From Micromonospora arida (GTDB lineage Bacteria; Actinomycetota; Actinomycetes; Mycobacteriales; Micromonosporaceae): DNA of 64,000 bases. Location of the stretch: contig NZ_QGSY01000164.1 of NCBI RefSeq assembly GCF_003857035.1, positions 53,037 through 117,036 on the forward strand, given 5' to 3'. Below, one piece after another: positions 16,496 through 23,835 of the stretch. The notes under the pieces are model-generated. The model saw only the letters and a program-made list of their open reading frames with translations. It searched no databases and had not been told where the DNA came from. A program made the translations under genes and the position numbers. Positions within the stretch are counted from its first letter, which is position 1, and every line of letters begins with the position of its first letter.

Positions 16496-18532
16496 ATGTT
16501 TCGCAGCCTCACGCCGGCGCGGGGACGCCCCGGCCGGCCCAGCGGCACCGCCGTCGCGCTCGCGGCCGGTCTCGCCGTGCTGGTCGCCGGGCCCACCGCG
16601 GCCGCCGCCAGTCCACCCGCGTCCGCCGGCGCGCAGCCGGTGGTCACCCGGGCCGCCCTCGATCCGGCGCTGGTCGCCGGACGCGGCGCGGACGTCGACT
16701 TTCTCGAGCAGGAAGCGGAGAACGCCCGCACCAACGGCGAGATCATCGGGCCCGACCGGACCGCCTACACGTTGCCCGCGGAGGCTTCCGGCCGCCGGGC
16801 GGTCCGGCTCACCCCCGGGGAGTACGTGGAGTTCGTCCTGCCCAGCGCGGCGAACGGGATCACCGTGCGGTACAGCATCCCGGACGCGCCGCAGGGTGGC
16901 GGGATCACCGCACCGCTGCGGGTCGCCGTCAACGGCAAGCACCTGCGCACCATGACGCTCACGTCGCAGTACTCGTGGCTCTACAACCAGTACCCGTTCA
17001 CCAACGACCCGCAGGCCGGTCTGCTGCACCCGGACTGGTGGATCACCGAATGCCAGTGCGTGCCGTCGGCCACCACGCCGTACCCGAGCATCGACAAGCC
17101 GTTCCGGCCCACCCACTTCTACGACGAGCAGCGGCTGCTGCTCGGACGTACCTACCGGGCCGGCGACACGGTCCGGCTCACCGCGCCGCCCGGTAGCGCC
17201 GCCGCCTGGACCGTCATCGACCTGCTCGACTCCGAGTTGGTCGCGCCGCCGCACGTCCGGCTGCTTGCCGCGAACGTACTCGCGTTCGGCGCCGACCCCA
17301 CCGGCCGGCGGGATTCCGCCGACGCGCTGGACCGGGCCATCGCCTTCGCTCGGCGCGCCCACCTCAAGGTGTACATCCCGCCGGGCACCTACCAGGTCAA
17401 CCGGCACATCATCGTCGACGACGTGACCATCGAGGGCGCCGGCAACTGGTACACCACCATCAAGGGCCGCGAGGTCGCCCTGCCGACGCCCGCGCCGGAC
17501 GGCTCGGTGCACACCGGAGTCGGGTTCTACGGGCGGGACGCCGCCGACGGCGGGAGCCGTGACGTGCACCTCTCCGGCTTCGCCATCGAGGGCGACGTGC
17601 GGGAGCGCGTCGACACCGACCAGGTCAACGCGATCGGTGGGGCGATGAGCGACTCCACCATCGACGGGCTCTACCTGCACCACACCAAGGCGGGCCTGTG
17701 GTTCGACGGCCCGATGCGCAACGTCCGGGTCACCAACAACATCATCGTCGACCAGATCGCCGACGCGCTCAACTTCCACACCGGCGTGACCGACTCCCTC
17801 GTGTCGCACAACTTCGTCCGCAACACCGGCGACGACGGCCTGGCGATGTGGTCGGAGAAGACGGCCAACGCACGGAACACCTTCGACCACAACACCGTCC
17901 AGTCACCGACACTGGCCAACGGCATCGCCATCTACGGCGGCACCGACACCACCGTCTCGCACAACCTGGTCGCCGACCCGGTACGCGAGGGCAGCGGCCT
18001 GCACGCCGGGGCCCGATTCGGCGCAGAGCCGTTCACCGGGCACCTGCGGTTCACCAACAACACCACCGCTCGCGCCGGCACGTACGAGCTGAACTGGAAC
18101 ATCGGGCTGGGCGCGATCTGGGTCTTCGCCCTGGATCGCAGCATCGAGGCACCCATCGAGGTGACCGGCGACGCGTACCTGGACAACACGTACAACGCGA
18201 TCATGCTGGTCAGCGACTGGCCGGTGAAGGATCTCTACTCGATCTCCGATGCGCGCTTCCGGGACGTCCGGGTCGACGGCACCGGCACCTCGGTGGTCAG
18301 CGCCCGCGCGGCCGGGTCCGCCTCGTTCGCCAACGTGGACGCCCGCAACGTGGGCGCGGTCGGCGTCAACAACTGCGGATCGTTCCACTTCACCCCGGCC
18401 GGCTCGGAGTTCACACTGACCGACCTCGGCGGTAACGACGGCGGGTGGCTCGCTCCGTGGCTGCTGCCCAACACCATCACCTGCGACGACCGGCCGCCCG
18501 TGTCGCCGCCCCCGCCTCCGGCGCAGTGGTGA
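16496..18532 (+). CDS. Secreted right-handed beta-helix glycosidase, GH87-like (alpha-1,3-glucanase/mycodextranase)
   Basis: 678 residues. The ATG at 16496 follows AGGAGG by 7 bases. A signal peptide (1-45) precedes a beta-sandwich, CBM35-like region (about 75-270) and a beta-helix beginning VLAFGADPTGRRDSADAL, as in pectate-lyase-3-type folds. Catalytic-looking acids are Asp423 (ADALNF) and Asp446/Asp447 (NTGDDGLAMWS). Their spacing of 23 and 24 residues equals what I recall for the essential aspartates of GH87 alpha-1,3-glucanase. Such enzymes degrade fungal wall alpha-1,3-glucan or nigeran. The Pro-rich tail (PPVSPPPPPAQW) suggests loss of a C-terminal module or wall contact. GH87 is likely, not proven. 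Confidence 0.78.
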   Translation: MFRSLTPARGRPGRPSGTAVALAAGLAVLVAGPTAAAASPPASAGAQPVVTRAALDPALVAGRGADVDFLEQEAENARTNGEIIGPDRTAYTLPAEASGRRAVRLTPGEYVEFVLPSAANGITVRYSIPDAPQGGGITAPLRVAVNGKHLRTMTLTSQYSWLYNQYPFTNDPQAGLLHPDWWITECQCVPSATTPYPSIDKPFRPTHFYDEQRLLLGRTYRAGDTVRLTAPPGSAAAWTVIDLLDSELVAPPHVRLLAANVLAFGADPTGRRDSADALDRAIAFARRAHLKVYIPPGTYQVNRHIIVDDVTIEGAGNWYTTIKGREVALPTPAPDGSVHTGVGFYGRDAADGGSRDVHLSGFAIEGDVRERVDTDQVNAIGGAMSDSTIDGLYLHHTKAGLWFDGPMRNVRVTNNIIVDQIADALNFHTGVTDSLVSHNFVRNTGDDGLAMWSEKTANARNTFDHNTVQSPTLANGIAIYGGTDTTVSHNLVADPVREGSGLHAGARFGAEPFTGHLRFTNNTTARAGTYELNWNIGLGAIWVFALDRSIEAPIEVTGDAYLDNTYNAIMLVSDWPVKDLYSISDARFRDVRVDGTGTSVVSARAAGSASFANVDARNVGAVGVNNCGSFHFTPAGSEFTLTDLGGNDGGWLAPWLLPNTITCDDRPPVSPPPPPAQW

Positions 18533-18534
18533 CA

Positions 18535-18570
18535 GCGGTGGGCGGCCCGAGCGATCGGGCCGCCCACCGC
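18535..18570 (+). terminator. Hairpin terminator after the GH87-like gene
   Basis: Perfect 16-bp stem (18535-18550 with 18555-18570) closed by a GCGA tetraloop, 2 bases after the stop. It sits between convergent genes and can act on both strands. Confidence 0.92.
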
Positions 18571-18577
18571 GCACAGA

Positions 18578-19213
18578 TCAGCGTGTCCTGGCGTACGCCA
18601 GCGGCACGGCCGTGGACCGACCGTCCCATCTGCCGCTCAGCGTGCCCCCGGCCGGCCCGTCGGCCCCGGCCCCCGGCCGGCGCACGACGACCAGCTCGAC
18701 GGTGTCGGTGTCGATGAGCGTCTGGTCCTCGTCGACCACCCGTCGCACCGCGCCGACGGCCGGTGCCTGGGCGTCGGCCACGCCGTCGACGACGACCGTC
18801 ATGGTCGGCTCACGCACCTCGCGCCGGCCGTCGACCTCGAAGTACTGCTCCGCCTGGCCGCTGCCGGTGAGGATCGCGTGGGCGAGCGCGGCCGCGTACA
18901 CCGGGTCGACGCAGCCGTCGTACACCCAGCGCCGGCCGAGCACCGAATGCTCGGTGGTGCCGACCAGCCAGCCGTCCGCACCGTCGAGAGGCGCGGCGCG
19001 GTAGGTGAGCGGAACATGGTGGACCGGCCCATCGGCGGCGCTGACCAGCATCGTCTCGATGCCGACCTCGCCGGCCGGGTCGTCGAAGCGGTAGGCGCCC
19101 CGGCTCACCACCTCCACGCCGGGCGGTCCGGCGAACCACTGTCGTGAGGGCAGCCAGGCCGTCAGCAGGTCCAGCTTCGTGGGGTGCAGGGTCGCCCTGT
19201 GCAGCAATGCCAT
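18578..19213 (-). CDS. Maltokinase N-terminal cap-like domain protein
   Basis: 211 residues. The sequence (MALLHRATLHPTKLDLLTAW; GVEVVSRGAYRFDDPAGEVG; LDGADGWLVGTTEHSVLGRR; VYAAALAHAILTGSGQAEQY) matches the cap domain found at the N-terminus of actinobacterial maltokinase. Here it stands alone, without the kinase domain. Stand-alone Mak_N_cap proteins are common in Streptomyces and have no proven activity. It may bind sugar phosphates or partner with another kinase (inference). Just upstream on the same strand lies the SRPBCC-CBM2 gene, 13 bases away, so the two probably form an operon. Confidence 0.82.
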   Translation of the reverse strand: MALLHRATLHPTKLDLLTAWLPSRQWFAGPPGVEVVSRGAYRFDDPAGEVGIETMLVSAADGPVHHVPLTYRAAPLDGADGWLVGTTEHSVLGRRWVYDGCVDPVYAAALAHAILTGSGQAEQYFEVDGRREVREPTMTVVVDGVADAQAPAVGAVRRVVDEDQTLIDTDTVELVVVRRPGAGADGPAGGTLSGRWDGRSTAVPLAYARTR

Positions 19214-19226
19214 GACGGCAGCCTAG

Positions 19227-20321
19227 TCAGAGGCCCGCGCAGGGTCGCCCGCCGATCGTGCAGCTCTCCGGCTCCCGGGCCTTCGGCCGGCTGTCGCGGA
19301 CGTCGAAGCTGATCGTCTGAGATCCCCCGGCCGCCACCGCTGCTCCGGTGAAGGTGATCACCCGTCGGTCCTGTCGCCAGTTCGCGCCGTCGACGTCGTC
19401 GACGGTGGTGCCTTCGGCGAGGGTGACCACCACGGCCCAGTCCGCCACCGGTGCGGCGCCGGGGTTGCCGACCACGATCTCGCCGGTGTAGCCGAACAGT
19501 CGGTCGGATTCGGTCTCGTAGCGCGCCGTGACGGACGGCGCCGAAGGCGGAGGTGGGGCAGCCGACGTGGGCGTCCGGGAGGGCTTCGCCGACGGGGTCC
19601 GGCTCGGCCGGGCGGTCGCCGACGCGGTGGTCCGCGAGGGACGCGCCGAGGCAGTCGCCGTGGGAGCGACGGTGGTCCTGTCGGCCGTCACGGTCGGCGA
19701 CGCGGTCGTGGTCGGTGCGGGCGCGGCGGCAGGCTTCGAGTCGGGCGGCAATGTCACCCATGCCGCGGTCCCCGCCAGCAGGACGGCGCCGGCGACCACG
19801 GCGACGACCGTACGACGCCGGCGGGGGTTGCGACCGGCCCTGCCACGTACGCCGATCAGCGGCAGTTCCGCGGTCATCCCACCGTCGGCCCGGCGCAGGT
19901 CGACCTGCTGGAAGGCGAGCCAGTCGAGGATGGCCGGCAGCCGTACCGTCAGCGCCTGCCGGAGCTGTTGCTCGCGCGGCTCGTGCTGCTCGGCGGACCA
20001 CGCGCCGTGCGTGCTGACCTCCCGTAGCTCCAGTCGGCAGCCCTGCTTCGTGGTCGTGACCGCGCAGGTCAGCTCGCTGAGCCGGCCGGCCTCGTCGCAG
20101 GCCAGCACGAGGAGGTCCGGCTCCTGCCGCTCGGTCACCTCGACCTCGACGTTGGCCTCGAAGCCGGGCAGGCCGGCGGTGTGCAACAGCAACCGGTCCG
20201 GTACGCCCTCGACCATCTCGGCCTCGGCGATCCACCGGCCGAGCAACTCCCGATCGGTCAGAGCGCGCCAGACCCGCTCAGCCGGGTGGGACAGGTCGAC
20301 CTGCGCACCGATCTCGATCAC
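19227..20321 (-). CDS. Single-pass membrane fusion: SRPBCC domain, TM helix, Ser/Thr/Pro linker, CBM2-like domain
   Basis: 364 residues, GTG start. Residues 1-145 are an SRPBCC/START-like domain (VDLSHPAERVWRALTDRELL; LPAILDWLAFQQVDL), a fold that cradles hydrophobic ligands or activates partner proteins. An Arg-rich stop (RNPRRRR) precedes one membrane helix (171-190), which by the positive-inside rule puts the SRPBCC domain in the cytoplasm. A Ser/Thr/Pro/Ala linker (about 195-262) crosses the wall. Residues 262-364 resemble a family 2 carbohydrate-binding module: GYTGEIVVGN, DWAVVVTLAEGT, and a C-terminal Cys pair in CTIGGRPC. The domain pairing is unusual. It is encoded directly before the maltokinase-cap gene. 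Function unknown; coupling of surface polysaccharide to an internal ligand is speculation. Confidence 0.85.
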   Translation of the reverse strand: MIEIGAQVDLSHPAERVWRALTDRELLGRWIAEAEMVEGVPDRLLLHTAGLPGFEANVEVEVTERQEPDLLVLACDEAGRLSELTCAVTTTKQGCRLELREVSTHGAWSAEQHEPREQQLRQALTVRLPAILDWLAFQQVDLRRADGGMTAELPLIGVRGRAGRNPRRRRTVVAVVAGAVLLAGTAAWVTLPPDSKPAAAPAPTTTASPTVTADRTTVAPTATASARPSRTTASATARPSRTPSAKPSRTPTSAAPPPPSAPSVTARYETESDRLFGYTGEIVVGNPGAAPVADWAVVVTLAEGTTVDDVDGANWRQDRRVITFTGAAVAAGGSQTISFDVRDSRPKAREPESCTIGGRPCAGL

Positions 20322-20389
20322 GGCGAGACTCTAACGGGTTGCCCGCCTGGCCCTGTCCCGCCCGCCCGAACCGGTTGCCGGCGTCCTGC

Positions 20390-21439
20390 TCAGCCCCAGC
20401 GGCTGGACCGCTGGACCACTGTGGCCAGCGCGGCCCGGGCGTCGGCGCTCACCTCGGCGACCACCTGCGCCGCCGGCACGTCCCGGGCCAGCGGGTGCGC
20501 CTGCCCGGCCCACAGGTTGGTCACCGATGCGTCCGCGTCGCGCCGGGCCGCGGCGAGCAGTGGACGCGTCAGGTGCAGCACCTGGGGGTAACCGCTCGGT
20601 GCCACCGCGTCGTGCTGGCGCAGGAAGTCGTTGGCCACGCCACGGGCCCGCTTACCGGTGTACGCCCGGGTCAACGCGGTCGGCGTGGCACTGGCAACCG
20701 CCGCCCGGTGCATCGGCGAACTGCCCGCCTCCGGGCAGCGCAGGAAGGCCGTGCCGAGTTGCGCGGCGGCAGCGCCGGCGGCCAGCACCGCGGCCACCGA
20801 GGGGCCGTCGACGAGGCCACCCGCGGCCACCAACGGCCGGTCACAGCGGGCGGCGGTCAGTCGGAGCAGCGGCAGCAACCCGTAGTCGTCGTCGTCCGGC
20901 AGGCCGCCGCGATGCCCACCGGCCTCGGTGCCCTGCACCACCACCGCGTCCACACCAAGGTCGGCGGCGGCGGTCGCGGCGTCCGGGCGGGTGACGGTGG
21001 CCCACACCTCGGTGCCCCGCTCGCGCAGGGCGGTCACCGCCGCCCGGCCGGGCAGCCCGAAAACGAAGGACACGACCGGGACCGGGTCCGCGAGCAGCGC
21101 GGCCAGCTTCTCCGGGTACGCGTCGTCGCCGCCCACCGGCTCGCCCAGGCTCACGCCGCGTTGCGCGGCCTGCGGGGCGAGCCGTTCGGCGTACGCCCGG
21201 ATGGCGGCCTCGTCGACGCCGCCGGGGTCGGGCAGGAAGAGGTTCACACCGAACGGCCGGTCGGTACGCGCGCGGACCTCGGCGACGTCGGCGACCAGCC
21301 GGCCGGTGTCGATCATCCCGGCGGCGAGGAAGCCCAACCCACCCGCGGCGGACACGGTGGCCACCAGCGCGGGCGTGGACGGGCCACCAGCCATCGGGGC
21401 GGCGATGATCGGGTGGCGCAACGTGGACAGGACGGACAT
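20390..21439 (-). CDS. Nitronate monooxygenase (2-nitropropane dioxygenase) family protein
   Basis: 349 residues. An FMN-binding TIM barrel is shown by PIIAAPMAGGPSTPALVATV, the GGLGFLAAG loop, QGTEAGGHRGG (phosphate and substrate loop with His), PLVAAGGLVDGPSVAA and GAAAAQLGTAFLRCPEA. The family oxidises alkyl nitronates such as propionate 3-nitronate; some members have other oxidase roles. The ATG at 21439 is preceded by a G-run that can serve as ribosome site. Ends 68 bases before the SRPBCC-CBM2 start, on the same strand. Confidence 0.92.
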   Translation of the reverse strand: MSVLSTLRHPIIAAPMAGGPSTPALVATVSAAGGLGFLAAGMIDTGRLVADVAEVRARTDRPFGVNLFLPDPGGVDEAAIRAYAERLAPQAAQRGVSLGEPVGGDDAYPEKLAALLADPVPVVSFVFGLPGRAAVTALRERGTEVWATVTRPDAATAAADLGVDAVVVQGTEAGGHRGGLPDDDDYGLLPLLRLTAARCDRPLVAAGGLVDGPSVAAVLAAGAAAAQLGTAFLRCPEAGSSPMHRAAVASATPTALTRAYTGKRARGVANDFLRQHDAVAPSGYPQVLHLTRPLLAAARRDADASVTNLWAGQAHPLARDVPAAQVVAEVSADARAALATVVQRSSRWG

Positions 21440-21468
21440 CCCCCCATCCTGCCGCAGGCCCGGCCCGC

Positions 21469-22587
21469 TCACCGGCGCGCGGTGTGCCTCCACCACAGCA
21501 CGCCGGCCAACCCGAGCAGGATCAGCAGTGTTCCCGCGCCGACGGCCAGCGGCCAGGTCCGCCCAGCCCCGCCGCCGATCTCCCCGGCAGCCGGACGGAC
21601 CGCCGTGGGCGACACCGGGTCGACGGACTCCGTGGACGGCGCAGCCGTGGCCGCGCTGGCGGTGGCCGGGTAGCGCAGGATCGTCGAGCGGGTGCCTGCT
21701 GGTTGACCGGCGGACTCGGAGACGGTGAGCAACGACCGACCGTCGGGACTGTAGGTGATCGACTCGCCCTGGGGCTCGTCCGGCAAGGGCGTGATCCGCG
21801 GGGTGCCGGTGGTCAACGCGCGGACCACGTCGCCGTCGGGCACGTCGTACTCGAAGGCGTCGGCGTAGCTGCGCAGCACCACCCGCCGTCCTTCCGGTGC
21901 GCTCGCCGCGCCGGTGATCACGCCGCGCCCCAGGAACGAGAACGGGTTGCTGGTCGTGGTCGAGGGCACTGTCACCTGGCCGAGCGCGGTCAGCGGCGTC
22001 GTCGCGTCCGGACGCAGCGCTGTCGCCGGCGCGTACAGGAAGACAGTGCCACTGCCGCCCTTGGTGACGATCAGCGGCCGACCGGACGCGTCGAGCAGCA
22101 GCGCCTCGGCGTCGTGCGGACGGTCCGGGTAGGTCATCCGGTGCAGCACCGGCTGCTTCGCCCCCGGCGTGAGCCGCCACACCCCGACCGTCGGTCGGGA
22201 GCGGTCGTTGTCACCGATGTCGGCGACCCAGACGGTGCCGTCCCGGCCGATGGCCAGGTCCTCGGTGTCGCGGGGCCGGGACGGGAAGGAGACGGTGCGC
22301 ACCACATCGCAACGCTGGTCGAGGAAGAAGATCCGGCGGCGGGCCTCGTCGTCGGCCCCGTCGTTGATCACCACGTACCCGTCGTCGGTGGCGACCATCC
22401 CGGAGATCTCGCGCAGCCGGTCGTCGCGCACCTGGCAGACCGGCGTCCCCGCCGCCGTGGCAGCGCCCGCCGTGGCAGCGCCCGGCACCAGCACCACGGC
22501 CGGCGGTACCACGCCCGCGAGCAACGCGGTCACTACCGCCCCCGCACGAGCACGCCGCCCCCAGGTCAACCGTCCACGTCCCCGCAT
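21469..22587 (-). CDS. Secreted beta-propeller-like protein with C-terminal membrane anchor
   Basis: 372 residues. The ATG at 22587 is 7 bases after AGGAGG. The signal peptide has an Arg-rich start (MRGRGRLTWGRRARAG) and a cleavage zone near 45. The body (about 50-305) has repeated beta-propeller blades (EISGMVATDDGYVVINDGAD; EDLAIGRDGTVWVADIGDND; EALLLDASGRPLIVTKGGSG; ESITYSPDGRSLLTVSESAG). A Pro/Ser/Ala stalk leads to a membrane helix (about 342-364) and an HTARR tail. The propeller should face outward. No enzymatic motif was recognised. Divergent from the membrane-protein gene at 22733. Confidence 0.85.
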   Translation of the reverse strand: MRGRGRLTWGRRARAGAVVTALLAGVVPPAVVLVPGAATAGAATAAGTPVCQVRDDRLREISGMVATDDGYVVINDGADDEARRRIFFLDQRCDVVRTVSFPSRPRDTEDLAIGRDGTVWVADIGDNDRSRPTVGVWRLTPGAKQPVLHRMTYPDRPHDAEALLLDASGRPLIVTKGGSGTVFLYAPATALRPDATTPLTALGQVTVPSTTTSNPFSFLGRGVITGAASAPEGRRVVLRSYADAFEYDVPDGDVVRALTTGTPRITPLPDEPQGESITYSPDGRSLLTVSESAGQPAGTRSTILRYPATASAATAAPSTESVDPVSPTAVRPAAGEIGGGAGRTWPLAVGAGTLLILLGLAGVLWWRHTARR

Positions 22588-22732
22588 CGCCCACCCTCCT
22601 CGTCGCGGCCGTGACCGGCCACCCGCCCATCCTGGCCGATCCCGGCCACGGGCGGCGGTCATCGGGGGGACGCGCCGGGACCCCTGGTCGATGTACTGTC
22701 GCTCCGCCTGATCTTCACGCCAGAGGGTGGAC

Positions 22733-23698
22733 ATGTCCGTGAGCGACACCGCGCCGGCCACCCGGCTCGCACGGCGGCTGCTGCGCCGCCTCGGCCGCCC
22801 GGCCAGCGGCTCCGCCGTCGCATGGGTGCCGCTCGCCGCTGTCGTCTGCGGCCTCTTCACCGGCGCCCTGGCCAGCCGGGCCGCCTGGGAGACCTCCCGA
22901 CCGCAACCCGACCGGGCCGAGGCCGCCGCAATCCTCACCGAGGTCTTTCCCGGCCACGACCTCGGCGAGATCGACACCCCGCCGGCGCTCTTCGTCGTCT
23001 ACGGGCACGCGCTGCGCCTGTCGACGGTCAAGACCCTGGTGCTCGGTGACGGCGGCGAGTACCAGGAGAGCGCCACCGGCGCCGGCGCCCTCGGCGCGCC
23101 ACCGGTGCCCGCCGAGCAGATCGTCACGGTGGCCCGGGAGCGCCTGACCGGTGCCGGCTGGCGGGTGTACGAACAACAGGTGTCCGACCGCGTGAGCTGC
23201 GCGGACAAGATGTGCGCCACCCCTCAGGCGGTCACCGACACCGAGCTGACCGCCCGACGTGGCGACACCATCCTGAACGCGTCGATCTCCTCGCAGACAG
23301 CCGTCGACGCCAGCTACCTCTCGGTCGAGCTGCACCGCGCGCCGCCGACCCTGGTGGTCCCCGCCGGAGTGCTCGGCACGGTACTGGGCGCGGTGGCCGG
23401 TTGGCTGGTCTTCGGCTGGACCAGCCGACGCACCGAGGAACGCCGTAGCCGCGGCACGGTGAACGGCCTGATCGGTGTGGCCACGGTGCTGTGGTGGCTG
23501 CCGGTGTTGCCGGCCGCACCGCAACTGCTGTACCACCACCTCGGCGAGCCCCATCCGGCCTGGCACCCGTACTGGGAGTGGCTGGGCCAGCCGGCCGCCT
23601 CGCTGCTCTTCCTGGTCGGCGCGGTGTGCGCGCTGCTGGCGCTGGCGCTGGCCGCCGGAACCCGCCGGAACACCACACCCGAGGCGACGGCCGACTGA
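22733..23698 (+). CDS. Multi-pass membrane protein, unknown
   Basis: 321 residues. The ATG at 22733 is preceded by AGAGGG; a GTG six bases upstream is in frame. Four hydrophobic helices: about 32-55, then three after residue 200 (TLVVPAGVLGTVLGAVAGWLVF; VATVLWWLPVLP; SLLFLVGAVCALLALALAAG). The region between helices 1 and 2 (about 60-200) is hydrophilic with two Cys in SCADKMC, probably extracytoplasmic. No family recognised. The tail contains an Arg/Thr-rich patch (AAGTRRNTTPEATAD). Confidence 0.8.
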   Translation: MSVSDTAPATRLARRLLRRLGRPASGSAVAWVPLAAVVCGLFTGALASRAAWETSRPQPDRAEAAAILTEVFPGHDLGEIDTPPALFVVYGHALRLSTVKTLVLGDGGEYQESATGAGALGAPPVPAEQIVTVARERLTGAGWRVYEQQVSDRVSCADKMCATPQAVTDTELTARRGDTILNASISSQTAVDASYLSVELHRAPPTLVVPAGVLGTVLGAVAGWLVFGWTSRRTEERRSRGTVNGLIGVATVLWWLPVLPAAPQLLYHHLGEPHPAWHPYWEWLGQPAASLLFLVGAVCALLALALAAGTRRNTTPEATAD

Positions 23699-23835
23699 CC
23701 GCCGAGGGTTACCTGTCGGTGCTCAGACCGGTACGGTCCGAGATGTCCACTGTCGCGGCAGGCCCGGACGACGGCGCCCCCGCCGGGCCCGGCGCCCGGC
23801 ACCGCCAGGCCGACCGGCCATGGAAGGGGCGCAGG

